Shown: piece after piece, positions 41,358-49,939 of the stretch
Position numbering within the stretch: the first letter of the stretch is position 1
How the letters are laid out: each line of letters opens with the position of its first letter
Assembly: GCA_964577295.1 (NCBI GenBank)
Contig: CAZNYN010000009.1
Location: 1-59,577 of the forward strand
Length of the DNA: 59,577 nt
Source: CAZNYN01 sp964577295
Lineage (GTDB): Bacteria; Synergistota; Synergistia; Synergistales; Synergistaceae
Direction of reading: 5' to 3'
Made by a program: the position numbers and the translations under genes
Notes under the pieces: generated by a model
What the model was told of the DNA's origin: nothing
Database searches by the model: none
The model's input: the letters and a program-made list of their open reading frames with translations, nothing else

Positions 41358-42095
41358 ATGGCAGAAAATAAGGATTATAAGTTTGTACAGAACTATGAAT
41401 TTGACACAGAGCTGCTTAAAAAGGCATTCGCAGAGGCACGCGCGATTTACAAAGAACGCGGCTTCATGAGAAAAATGGGATACGGCAAGGCCCCCGCAAT
41501 CACAACAGTTGACATGGCGAAAGCATGGATGAGCGAGGGACACCCCTTCACATGCGACCACTCGGAAGAAGTCTGCGCCGAAGCCCTCAAGGTTCTTGAG
41601 GCTGGCAGAAAATCAGGCGTTCCCATTTTCCATACAACGACAGGATATGTCGGCGAGCAGCAGTGGGACCTCCCCAGATGGGACGAGAAGATTCCCATGA
41701 GCAAGCTCGACATAGCTACACATTGGCTTGAGATAGACCCGAAGCTTAAGCCGCGCCCCGAAGAGCCCGTTATCCACAAGAAGTACGCATCGAACTTCTT
41801 CGGCACACACCTCGCCGCAACACTCAACTTCCTCGGAGTCGACACTCTGATAGTCATGGGAGCCACATCCTGCGCATGCGTCCGTCACACAGTAATGGAT
41901 TCGACAGGCTACGGATTTAAGACAATAGTTCCAGAAGGAACAGTCGGCGACCGCGTACCGGGAGTCATCGAGTGGAACCTCTTCGACATGGAAGCCAAGT
42001 TCTGCGACGTAGTTCCCGTCGAAGAAGTGGTAAAATATCTTGAAGGTATCGATCCCTCTGTTTACCACAAACACGAGAGAAAATTTGATAAATAA
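41358..42095 (+). CDS. Isochorismatase-family cysteine hydrolase, N-carbamoylsarcosine amidase-like
   Basis: A 245-residue cytoplasmic amidase. The catalytic set of the family is visible: Asp52 in TTVDMAKAW, Lys141 in VIHKKYASNFFGT and the nucleophile Cys174 in MGATSCACVRHTVMDS. This arrangement, and the segment VPEGTVGDRVPGVIEWNLFDME, resemble N-carbamoylsarcosine amidase, which releases sarcosine, ammonia and CO2, and related N-carbamoyl hydrolases. Maleamate or other amide substrates cannot be excluded. A GAGAGGGG site precedes the ATG. The hydantoinase gene follows after 81 bases, which supports an N-carbamoyl amino acid as substrate. Confidence 0.85.
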   Translation: MAENKDYKFVQNYEFDTELLKKAFAEARAIYKERGFMRKMGYGKAPAITTVDMAKAWMSEGHPFTCDHSEEVCAEALKVLEAGRKSGVPIFHTTTGYVGEQQWDLPRWDEKIPMSKLDIATHWLEIDPKLKPRPEEPVIHKKYASNFFGTHLAATLNFLGVDTLIVMGATSCACVRHTVMDSTGYGFKTIVPEGTVGDRVPGVIEWNLFDMEAKFCDVVPVEEVVKYLEGIDPSVYHKHERKFDK

Positions 42096-42176
42096 ATTGT
42101 ATTTTGCATAGCGATATACCGTAATTGATGAGGAGACATTTATATGTCTCCTCATATTATAGGAAGGAGAATAAGC

Positions 42177-43598
42177 ATGGGACTTCTTATTAAAAATGGA
42201 ACTATCGTATCTGCAATAGACGAATTTAAGGGAGATATTCTTGTCGAAGGAGAAAAAATATCCCAAGTCGGAATCAATCTGCCCGAAGCAGGACATGAAG
42301 TGATAGACGCAAGCGGGAAATTTGTATTCCCCGGCGGTGTGGACGAACATGTTCACATGGGCTCTTTCGCGACTCTTTCTTTTGAAACTTCCCACGCGGC
42401 CGTAGTCGGCGGGACTACGACAATAGTCGATTTTCCCCCGCAGCTTAAGGATAAAGGCATCATCGAATCCGTAAAAGAACAGAATGAAAAATTTGCAAAG
42501 GGCATTTCCACCGCGGACTACTCGTTCCACGGAATGGTTATGGATACGAGTGAAAAGCTTCTGGAAGAAATTCCGAAAATGGCCGAGGCAGGCATCACAA
42601 CTCTCAAATTTTTCATGGCGTACAAATATACTCCCTTCATGGTCCAGGACGACCTAATCTTTAAGAGCATGCAGATAGCTAAAGATTACGGCATAACGAT
42701 AATGGTTCACGCGGAGAACGGAGACATGGTCTACACTCTTCAGCAGCAGTTAGTGGCTGAAGGCAAAATCGAGCCCATCTATCATGCCTACTCCAGACCT
42801 CCCATCGTTGAGGACGAAGCCACACAGAGAGCTATATGCCTCGCCGAACTTGCGGGATGCCCATTATTTGTCGTACACGTCTCATCAAAAGGCGCAATGA
42901 ATTACATCAAAGATGCCCACGAACGCGGAGTTCCCGTATTTGGCGAAACATGCACACACTACCTGACACTCGATGAATCCTTCCTAGCCAAACCAAACTT
43001 TGAAGGAGCCAAGTATGTCTGCTCTCCCGCCCTCCGCAAACAGGAACATCTTGACGCAATGTGGGACGCAATAGCCAATAACTACCTTGTCTCTGTCGGC
43101 TCCGACCATGCGGCTGTGGCAGGCGGTTTTGAAAAGAAAAAAGACGGCATAGACAATTTTGCCAAAATACCGAACGGCTGCCCCAGCATGCAGGATCGCC
43201 TCGCAATGCTCTGGTCGCAGGGAGTCGAAAAAGGCAGAATTTCCCGTCAGCGTTTTGTCGATATATTCGCAACGACACCTGCAAAAGTTGTCGGGCTTTA
43301 CCCGACAAAGGGACTTATATCCCCGGGCGCTGATGCCGATATCGTAATCTATGACCCAACCTACCGCGGTGTCATTACTCACAAGGACAGCCTGGAGTGT
43401 ACGGACTATGCCGCATTTGAAGGATTTGAAAAAATAGGCATAGCCGATATGGTATTCCTGCGCGGCAAATTGATGGCAAAACGGGGAAAGCTCGTAGCGG
43501 AAAAGGGCGGCGGCAAATATATCAAGCCGAAGCCTTACGCACTGTGCTACAAAGGAACAAAGCAAAATCAGCCTGACGCCTGCAATAACAGGAAGTAA
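42177..43598 (+). CDS. Cyclic amidohydrolase (dihydropyrimidinase / D-hydantoinase family)
   Basis: A 473-residue zinc amidohydrolase. The binuclear site is complete: His58 and His60 in DEHVHMG, carbamylated Lys150 in FMAYK, His178 in VHAEN, His234 in VVHVSS and Asp310 in GSDHAA. Members open cyclic ureides such as dihydropyrimidines and 5-substituted hydantoins to N-carbamoyl products. Next to an N-carbamoyl amidase, the pair would convert a hydantoin to a free amino acid. The ATG at 42177 has a GGAAGGAGA site; the upstream ATG at 42144 does not. Confidence 0.92.
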   Translation: MGLLIKNGTIVSAIDEFKGDILVEGEKISQVGINLPEAGHEVIDASGKFVFPGGVDEHVHMGSFATLSFETSHAAVVGGTTTIVDFPPQLKDKGIIESVKEQNEKFAKGISTADYSFHGMVMDTSEKLLEEIPKMAEAGITTLKFFMAYKYTPFMVQDDLIFKSMQIAKDYGITIMVHAENGDMVYTLQQQLVAEGKIEPIYHAYSRPPIVEDEATQRAICLAELAGCPLFVVHVSSKGAMNYIKDAHERGVPVFGETCTHYLTLDESFLAKPNFEGAKYVCSPALRKQEHLDAMWDAIANNYLVSVGSDHAAVAGGFEKKKDGIDNFAKIPNGCPSMQDRLAMLWSQGVEKGRISRQRFVDIFATTPAKVVGLYPTKGLISPGADADIVIYDPTYRGVITHKDSLECTDYAAFEGFEKIGIADMVFLRGKLMAKRGKLVAEKGGGKYIKPKPYALCYKGTKQNQPDACNNRK

Positions 43599-43649
43599 GG
43601 CAGATACTATAGAATTCGTCCGTTGTTCATAGCCGTAATTCTCTTCGTC

Positions 43650-43688
43650 AAAAGAACAGCCGCCGGTTTATCCGGCGGCTGTTCTTTT
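43650..43688. terminator. Bidirectional terminator between hydantoinase and aldolase genes
   Basis: 17-bp stem AAAAGAACAGCCGCCGG / CCGGCGGCTGTTCTTTT with a five-base loop, between convergent genes. Confidence 0.92.
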
Positions 43689-43735
43689 GTGTTCTGCAAT
43701 AATTGATTTAATCAGTGTTTCACTAAACCTGACGA

Positions 43736-44998
43736 TTAATCGTCGTAATTTTTGCCGTCGTTTCCGCCTTTGCCCGGCGCTGTCTTTTCTGTGTATGAGG
43801 CGCGGCTTCCGAGCACTTTGCGCTCTGGTGCGGCGTTCTGGTCGGGTCTTCTTGACATTACTTCCGCCACTGCGTCGGCGCTGTTTTCAGCTCCGAAGGC
43901 AACGATGAAGCGCTCCGCCCAATATGCCATTTCGTCCACGATGCGGTCTACTATGGGCTTAGGCTCTGCAAGTATTTTGTCGCAGAATGCGAGGTTGAGC
44001 TTCTTATAGTCTCCGCTCTTGCGGCTCATTCCGCGTTCGTCCGCTTCTTTGACTATTTCGTTCCAAAGCTCTGTCGATATGCCGCGGTCGGCTTCCTTCA
44101 CATAGGAGCCGTCCTCTATTATGGCGTTGCCTGTTTCGCTGTCCATTTTGATTCCGTAGTAGACATTCTGGAACAGTGTTGCGACATTGCCTTTGCGGAT
44201 TCCGTATTTGCGGAAGGTTGATACTTTGTCAAGAGGAGTTCCGGATATTCCGTGCTGTGCGATGGAAACGCCGTAAGGAGCTATCGCGTCGGCTATTTCC
44301 TTTGTGCGCGCAAGGTCTATGCCCTCCATCTGTCCCGCTGTCGGATCATAGGTTCCGTGGAGGCTTCCGTTGGATATGGCGAGATAGTCGGGGAAGATGC
44401 CCCAGGAGTTGAGTCCTCCTATGTAGTAGAGGGCTTCTTCTACCGTGGAAAGTTCGCCCGCTCCCTTTATCTCTCCGACTTCCACTTCAAGTCCGAGCTC
44501 CGCAGGCAGCCAGCCAGCTATCGAGCGTGTCGCGACAAAGTTGTCATAGTCTGCGAGGTGTGAAGCGTCTATGGCAACGGAGGTGAAGCCGTTCATCAAT
44601 ATGCTGTTTAAGTGAGCCACTCCCTTTAACACATCATCCTGGCTCTTTATCGCATAGTGGTCAACATGAAGTCCGAAGACAGCTCCGTGTCCCATCTCGG
44701 CGGAATATTTGAGGGCATATTCCGGTATATTGACATAGTTCGCTCCGCAGTATGTTGCCTCCGACTTCGCTATCTCAAGCAGAACGGCGGCGTTTTTCTT
44801 TTTAGCAGCCTGGAGCACAGCTTTTATTACAAGCGGGTGGCGCGCATTGGCGGCCAACACTATTGAGTCAACTTCTTTGTTTGCCGCTATTATGTCTCGT
44901 CCGCTTACAAGCCCCATAGCCTCATTTCCGAAACGCGCCTGTACGTTAAGAGGCCTCTTTTTCAAAAGTTCCTGATATGATTTACTGTTTAAATCCAT
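43736..44998 (-). CDS. Class II (zinc) aldolase family protein
   Basis: A 420-residue protein related to class II fructose-1,6-bisphosphate and tagatose aldolases. The zinc ligands are in HVDHYAIKS, SLHGTYDP and AQHGISGTP; NGFTSVAIDASHL and ELGLEVEVGEIKG are the usual neighbouring segments. It is about 100 residues longer than classical FbaA or KbaY: extra sequence lies in the second half and in a hydrophilic tail (KTAPGKGGNDGKNYDD). A glycolytic or gluconeogenic role is likely but a ketose-bisphosphate other than FBP is possible. It is transcribed alone. Confidence 0.82.
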   Translation of the reverse strand: MDLNSKSYQELLKKRPLNVQARFGNEAMGLVSGRDIIAANKEVDSIVLAANARHPLVIKAVLQAAKKKNAAVLLEIAKSEATYCGANYVNIPEYALKYSAEMGHGAVFGLHVDHYAIKSQDDVLKGVAHLNSILMNGFTSVAIDASHLADYDNFVATRSIAGWLPAELGLEVEVGEIKGAGELSTVEEALYYIGGLNSWGIFPDYLAISNGSLHGTYDPTAGQMEGIDLARTKEIADAIAPYGVSIAQHGISGTPLDKVSTFRKYGIRKGNVATLFQNVYYGIKMDSETGNAIIEDGSYVKEADRGISTELWNEIVKEADERGMSRKSGDYKKLNLAFCDKILAEPKPIVDRIVDEMAYWAERFIVAFGAENSADAVAEVMSRRPDQNAAPERKVLGSRASYTEKTAPGKGGNDGKNYDD

Positions 44999-45092
44999 TG
45001 GAATCTCCTCCTGAGGATATTTTTATTCGCTTCCTCTGTAAATTATAGCTTTAAGCCATTTATGTGCAAAGGTAAAATCCACTTACAATATT

Positions 45093-45776
45093 TTAAAATT
45101 CTATTTCTTCTCCTGGAGCAAGCACCTTTACCGTGCTGCGCTCCGTTTCCGCAAGTGATGCGAATTTTTCTGGGTCGGCTTTTATCGCGGGGAATGTGTT
45201 GTAGTGCATTGGTATCGCTATATCCGGCTTTATCATCCCCAGAGCTCGGACTGCGTCCTCCGCGTCCATTGTATAGTAGCCTCCTATAGGAAGACATGCT
45301 ATGACTATGTTTTCTTCCTCAAGCAGAGACATCTCTACAGTCAGTCCCGTGTCTCCCGCATGGTATATTTTTTTGCCTTCGACTTCTATAACATAGCCGC
45401 AGGCAAGGCCGGCATAGCGGTTTTCTCCGTTCACAAGCATCGGAGATCCGTGGAATGCGGCAGTGAGCTTTACTCTGCCGAAGGGAAACGAGGCTCTGCC
45501 CCCTATCTGCAGTCCTTCGGTCTTAAGCCCCTGAGAGGCGAAATGTGCCGCAAGCTCTGTCGGAGCGAATACTGCGGCACGAGTTCTCTTTGCTATTTCG
45601 ACAGTGCTCCCGACATGGTCTCCGTGTCCGTGAGTTACAAATATGTAGTCAAGCTCTGTAAAATCTTCGGCTTTAGCCGCGGATGCCGAGCCTGCGAAGA
45701 AGGGATCTATGAGAGCCTTTATCGAGTCTCCTTCAAGATAGAACGCGCTGTGCCCCAAATAACGAAGTTTTGCCAT
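45093..45776 (-). CDS. Metal-dependent hydrolase of the UPF0173 metallo-beta-lactamase group
   Basis: A 227-residue MBL-fold protein. Metal ligands are visible in VTHGHGDHVG (the HxHxDH motif), AFHGSP and YHAGDTGL, with a late His in PMHYNT. The UPF0173 group has no firm physiological substrate. The gene is followed by 94 bases without features before the aldolase gene, and upstream comes the aspS terminator, so it is expressed separately. Confidence 0.88.
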   Translation of the reverse strand: MAKLRYLGHSAFYLEGDSIKALIDPFFAGSASAAKAEDFTELDYIFVTHGHGDHVGSTVEIAKRTRAAVFAPTELAAHFASQGLKTEGLQIGGRASFPFGRVKLTAAFHGSPMLVNGENRYAGLACGYVIEVEGKKIYHAGDTGLTVEMSLLEEENIVIACLPIGGYYTMDAEDAVRALGMIKPDIAIPMHYNTFPAIKADPEKFASLAETERSTVKVLAPGEEIEF

Positions 45777-45809
45777 AATTATTCCCCCTTAATTTTATCT
45801 CATAGTAAA

Positions 45810-45855
45810 AAGGCAAGACACGGGCACCCGTATCGGAATGCGCATGCCTTGCCTT
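45810..45855 (-). terminator. Terminator after aspS
   Basis: 8-bp stem AAGGCAAG / CTTGCCTT with inner secondary pairing, followed by TTTTACT on the minus strand, 24 bases after the aspS stop. Confidence 0.65.
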
Positions 45856-45878
45856 ATATATGTAAATTAGTGCAGATG

Positions 45879-47666
45879 CTATACGATAGGTTCTATTTTC
45901 TTAATCGAAAGCTCTTCAAGCTGCTTGGTTTCGACTATGTTCGGAGCTTCCGTCATCGGGCACTGAGCCTTCTGGTTCTTCGGGAACGCCATGACGTCGC
46001 GTATCGATTTGCTGCCAGTCATAAGCATTACAAGTCTGTCAAGCCCTATTGCCAGTCCGCCGTGGGGCGGTGTCCCGTAGCTGAGACCTTCGAGCAGGAA
46101 TCCGAAACGCTCTTTTGCCGCTTCGGGCGTGAAGTTCAGAGCCTGGAATGCCTTTGCCTGCATTTCCGGGTTGTGTATTCTTATAGATCCGCCTCCGAGC
46201 TCCGTTCCGTTTAGTACCACGTCATAGGCACGTGAACGAACTTTGCCGGGCTCTGAGAGGAGGAATTCCATATCCTCGTCCATAGGTGCTGTGAACGGGT
46301 GGTGAACCGCCGAGTAGCGTCCGTTTTCCTCGTCCCATTCAAAGAGCGGGAATTCCGTTACCCAGAGGAATTTAAAGCCTTCCTGAAGCAGTCCGCGCTC
46401 CTTGCCGAGCTCAAGGCGTATCTGCCCCAGAATCTCGCATGCTTTCTGCCAGTTTTCGTCCGCCATTAGGAAGAGGGCGTCTCCGTCTTCAAGCTGAGAT
46501 ATCTCTTTGAGCTTTGCTGACTGATCTTCGCTCAGGAATTTAACGAGAGGCCCTTTAAGCTCTCCCGCCTTTATCTGGAAGTTGGCCATGCCTTTAGCTC
46601 CGAGAGCTTTGGCGCGGGCTTCAAGGTCGCTCATCTCTTTGCGTGAAAGTGCGGCTCCGCCGGGGAATTTCAGTCCCTTTATTGTGCCGCCGTTTGCCAC
46701 GAGTCCCGTGAAGGGGTTCTCTCCGTCTTTAAATACTTCTTCGAGGCTCACCATAGCCATGGAGATGCGCATATCGGGCTTGTCGCTTCCGTAGAAGTTC
46801 ATTGCGTCTTTCCATGTCATGCGGAGGAAGGGAGCTTTCACATCCTCGCCCAAGACTTCGCCGAAAAGTCCGGCAAGGTAGTTCTCTACGAGCCCCATTA
46901 TGTCCTCTTCCGTGATGAAGCTCATTTCAAGGTCAATCTGTGTGAACTCGGGCTGACGGTCGGCGCGCAGGTCTTCGTCGCGGAAACATTTTGTTATCTG
47001 CATATATCTGTCACAGCCGCTCACCATGAGAAGCTGCTTGAATATCTGCGGCGACTGCGGCAGAGCATAGAAGAGACCGGGGTTTACGCGGCTGGGGACA
47101 AGATAGTCTCTCGCTCCCTCGGGCGTGGACTTTGTGAGCATTGGAGTCTCAATGTCGATAAAGCCGTGGTCTCCGAAATAGTTGCGCGTATAGCGTGTGA
47201 CATTGTGACGTGTCACAAGGTTCTTCTGCATCTGTTCGCGTCTTAAGTCAAGATAGCGATACTTCAGCCTCAAGTCCTCATTGACCGTGTCTGCGTTATC
47301 AATTTCAAAAGGCACAAGCTTTGCGGGAGAGAGTACAATAAAGTCGTCCACAAGTAGTTCTACCTGCCCTGTCGGAAGTTCGGGATTTTCCGTTCCTTCG
47401 GGGCGGCAGCGCAAATGTCCCTTTACCGCGAGCACGTACTCACTGCGGAGGAATCCTGCTCTTTCGTGTGCCTCGGCGTTGAGCTCGGGATTAAAGACGA
47501 CCTGTGTCACACCTGTCTTGTCCCAAAGCTCTATAAAGATGATTCCTCCAAGGTCACGGCGGCAGCGAAGCCATCCGTTTAAGACGGCCTCCTTTCCTTC
47601 ATCGGAAAGTCTGGGCTCGCCGCAGAAGAGAGTCCTCTTCCATGTTGCGTCATAATGTCGTTCCAT
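45879..47666 (-). CDS. aspS: Aspartyl-tRNA synthetase (bacterial type)
   Basis: A 595-residue class II synthetase. An OB-fold anticodon domain is at the start (VLNGWLRCRRDLGGIIFIEL), followed by the catalytic core with motif 2 FRDEDLRADRQPEFTQ, the bacterial GAD insertion (about 290-420), and motif 3 GLAIGLDRLVMLMTG. The ending SIRDVMAFPK is typical. The ATG at 47666 has a GAGGGAA site; a TTG one codon earlier is less likely. It follows hisS after 39 bases, the common hisS-aspS pair. Charging of tRNA-Asn as well as tRNA-Asp cannot be judged here. Confidence 0.97.
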   Translation of the reverse strand: MERHYDATWKRTLFCGEPRLSDEGKEAVLNGWLRCRRDLGGIIFIELWDKTGVTQVVFNPELNAEAHERAGFLRSEYVLAVKGHLRCRPEGTENPELPTGQVELLVDDFIVLSPAKLVPFEIDNADTVNEDLRLKYRYLDLRREQMQKNLVTRHNVTRYTRNYFGDHGFIDIETPMLTKSTPEGARDYLVPSRVNPGLFYALPQSPQIFKQLLMVSGCDRYMQITKCFRDEDLRADRQPEFTQIDLEMSFITEEDIMGLVENYLAGLFGEVLGEDVKAPFLRMTWKDAMNFYGSDKPDMRISMAMVSLEEVFKDGENPFTGLVANGGTIKGLKFPGGAALSRKEMSDLEARAKALGAKGMANFQIKAGELKGPLVKFLSEDQSAKLKEISQLEDGDALFLMADENWQKACEILGQIRLELGKERGLLQEGFKFLWVTEFPLFEWDEENGRYSAVHHPFTAPMDEDMEFLLSEPGKVRSRAYDVVLNGTELGGGSIRIHNPEMQAKAFQALNFTPEAAKERFGFLLEGLSYGTPPHGGLAIGLDRLVMLMTGSKSIRDVMAFPKNQKAQCPMTEAPNIVETKQLEELSIKKIEPIV

Positions 47667-47705
47667 CAATTATTCCCTCTTTAAAATTAAAAATTTATAT
47701 GCAAA

Positions 47706-48956
47706 CTATCTAAGCTTGTTGATAAGCTGTTCCAGAGTCAGTTCTTCCTGAGTGCCCTCTCCGAGATTTTTGACCGCTATTACGCCCTTTTCTATCTCGG
47801 CATTGCCCAAAATACATGCGTACTTCGCAAGGCTTCCCGCGCTCTTCATCTGGCTCTTCATGCTCTTGCCCATGTAATCCATGTCGGCAGATATGCGGTT
47901 CATGCGCAATGTGCGTACAAGATTCATCGTCTCAAGACGCGCATCCGGTTCTGCCGCTACCACATAGACTGTATTGCCCGGCTCTTTTCCGAAAGAACAG
48001 CCCTGAGCTTCCATTGTAAGAACCACGCGCTCTATGCCGGAAGCAAAGCCTACTCCGGGAACATGAGGCCCGCCGATTGCTTCGGAGAGGTTGTCATAGC
48101 GACCGCCTCCGCATACAGCGTTCTGAGAGCCCAAGTCGCCGGAAAGAATTTCATAGGCTGTCTTTGTATAATAGTCAAGTCCGCGGACAAGTCTCTTGTC
48201 ATGTTTTACTACCGCTCCTATACGCTCAAGACCGCGCATAAGCTCGTTGAAGTGGTCGCTGCATTCGCCGCAGAGGTGCTCCATAATGGAAGGAGCGTTC
48301 TCCGTAATCTCCTTGCATATCGGGCTCTTGCAGTCCAATATTCTAAGCGGGTTGCGGTCAAAACGGCTCTTGCATGAGTCGCAGAGTTCGTCATAGCGCT
48401 TCATCAGGAAATCCTGCAAAGCGCGTCTGTAGACCGGGCGGCATTTGGGGCATCCGACAGAGTTCAGGACAACCTGAAGGTTTGAGAGTCCCAAACGGCG
48501 GTAAAGCTCCATGGACAGGTCGATGACTTCAAGGTCAACAAACGGATCCTGAGCTCCCAAGGCTTCGATGTCAAGCTGTACAAACTGACGGTAACGGCCC
48601 TTCTGAGGACGCTCGTAACGGAACATGGGACCTATGCCCCAGAGCTTCGCAGGCTGAGAGCCCTTTCTCATATCGTTTTCCAGATAGGAGCGAACCATGG
48701 ATGCTGTCATCTCGGGGCGAAGTGTAATACTCCTTCCGCCTCTGTCCTCAAATGTGTACATCTCTTTTTCGACTATATCCGTTGTCTCTCCGACACCGCG
48801 GCAAAAAAGTTCTGTATGCTCAAAAATCGGAAGATGAACCTCTCTGTATCCGTAATCATCCGCTACGTCGCGGCATATCCCCGTAACATAGGCCCACTTC
48901 CAAGATTCGTCTCCAAGTATATCCCTTGTCCCGCGCGGCGCTTTTATAGCTTCCAC
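47706..48956 (-). CDS. hisS: Histidyl-tRNA synthetase
   Basis: A 416-residue class II synthetase. Motif 2 is in FRYERPQKGRYRQFVQLDIE, the histidine-specific motif in LVRGLDYYTKTAYEI and motif 3 in GVGFASGIERV. The anticodon domain forms the C-terminal 90 residues. The GTG at 48956 has a GGGAGG site eight bases upstream and gives the usual start (VEAIKAPRGTRDIL). A longer frame to 48998 would place this site inside the gene. First gene of the hisS-aspS operon. Confidence 0.97.
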   Translation of the reverse strand: MEAIKAPRGTRDILGDESWKWAYVTGICRDVADDYGYREVHLPIFEHTELFCRGVGETTDIVEKEMYTFEDRGGRSITLRPEMTASMVRSYLENDMRKGSQPAKLWGIGPMFRYERPQKGRYRQFVQLDIEALGAQDPFVDLEVIDLSMELYRRLGLSNLQVVLNSVGCPKCRPVYRRALQDFLMKRYDELCDSCKSRFDRNPLRILDCKSPICKEITENAPSIMEHLCGECSDHFNELMRGLERIGAVVKHDKRLVRGLDYYTKTAYEILSGDLGSQNAVCGGGRYDNLSEAIGGPHVPGVGFASGIERVVLTMEAQGCSFGKEPGNTVYVVAAEPDARLETMNLVRTLRMNRISADMDYMGKSMKSQMKSAGSLAKYACILGNAEIEKGVIAVKNLGEGTQEELTLEQLINKLR

Positions 48957-49103
48957 AATGACCGCCTCCCGATAAATATTTTCAATCCGTTCAAACACTA
49001 ATAATACTTCATTATCGCTCTATCTTACAAGTGGCAATATGTGTATTATTTAACATTTGTATTATAATATATCAATATAGATTTTTAAAACGGAGTGGTA
49101 ACA

Positions 49104-49643
49104 ATGAAAAAAATTCTAATCACCGCTGTACTTATAATACTGGCATCACTCGGAGCAGTCTCTGCCGAGGCTGCATGGTCTCCCAAAAAAAATGAGTACT
49201 GGATACAGGTAAACAAAGAACAGCTGAGGCTCACTCTCTACAAGGGAAATGAAGTCCAGCGTTCATGGTACGTCTCGATAGGCAAAGGCAAAGGAACAGA
49301 GAAAAAATCACGCCTTGACCTTATAACCCCTGCCGGCACATACACAATTTACCGAGTTATAGATGACGCGTCAAAGCTTGTATTTGACCCAAAGTGGTTT
49401 GATGAAGAGGGAGAACCTCAGGAGGGTGTCTACGGCTCAAAGCTGATATCCTTCTACAACAAATGGCAGATAGCCATTCACGGCACAAACGCTCCGTGGT
49501 CGATAGGCAGAAGGGCGACACACGGCTGCATAAGGATGAGAAACAGCGACATCGAAGAGCTCGCCGAATATGTCAAGCCGCAAATGAAGGTAAGAATCGT
49601 CGAGAAAAATGAAAGCAGAGCTTTTTATAAAGACACAATTTAG
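49104..49643 (+). CDS. Exported L,D-transpeptidase (YkuD domain)
   Basis: A 179-residue envelope enzyme with a signal peptide (residues 1-21, cut in VSA-EAA). The YkuD catalytic motif is complete: HGTNAPWSIGRRATHGCIRMRN, with the nucleophile Cys in HGCIRM. Members form 3-3 peptidoglycan cross-links or attach proteins to the wall. The start has a CGGAGTGG site. It heads a plus-strand group with a small unknown gene and a dehydrogenase gene. Confidence 0.92.
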   Translation: MKKILITAVLIILASLGAVSAEAAWSPKKNEYWIQVNKEQLRLTLYKGNEVQRSWYVSIGKGKGTEKKSRLDLITPAGTYTIYRVIDDASKLVFDPKWFDEEGEPQEGVYGSKLISFYNKWQIAIHGTNAPWSIGRRATHGCIRMRNSDIEELAEYVKPQMKVRIVEKNESRAFYKDTI

Positions 49644-49675
49644 CTTTACTGCTCAATCCGAAAGGGCGTGAAAAA

Positions 49676-49906
49676 ATGAGCCGCGCGTTTGTCAAAGAGG
49701 ATGACGGAGAAAGAGGAAATGCCGTATCCGATATTCAGTTCAGAGAGGGAAAAGTCGAATGGCTGAAGATACAGGAGAAAAAACTTGAGACACTTAAGAG
49801 CGACCCTAAATCAAAAAAACTCAAGCCTGAAATCTTGGAACGCTGGATAAAAGATACGGAAGAAGACATAGCAAAGACGAAAAAGGAACTGGGCTACGAG
49901 AACTAA
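49676..49906 (+). CDS. Small hydrophilic protein of unknown function
   Basis: A 76-residue charged protein with a coiled-coil propensity (EWLKIQEKKLETLKSD ... WIKDTEEDIAKTKKELGY). Its start MSRAFVKEDDG is like the N-termini of some GreA/GreB-related proteins, but the rest of a GreA fold is absent. Not recognised otherwise. It sits 32 bases after the L,D-transpeptidase gene and 33 before the dehydrogenase gene, so it is probably co-transcribed. Confidence 0.7.
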   Translation: MSRAFVKEDDGERGNAVSDIQFREGKVEWLKIQEKKLETLKSDPKSKKLKPEILERWIKDTEEDIAKTKKELGYEN

Positions 49907-49939
49907 AAAATATTATCGTTACTTAAGGGGTGTAAAATT

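Noticed and set aside
41613..42530. 305-residue minus-strand frame opposite the amidase and hydantoinase genes
   Set aside because: Crosses from one real gene into the next and the gap between; Cys/Tyr-rich composition is typical of an antisense frame.
45204..46214. 336-residue plus-strand frame opposite the MBL hydrolase and aspS genes
   Set aside because: It spans two real genes and the terminator between them on the other strand; composition is rich in Cys, Arg and Ser as typical for antisense frames.
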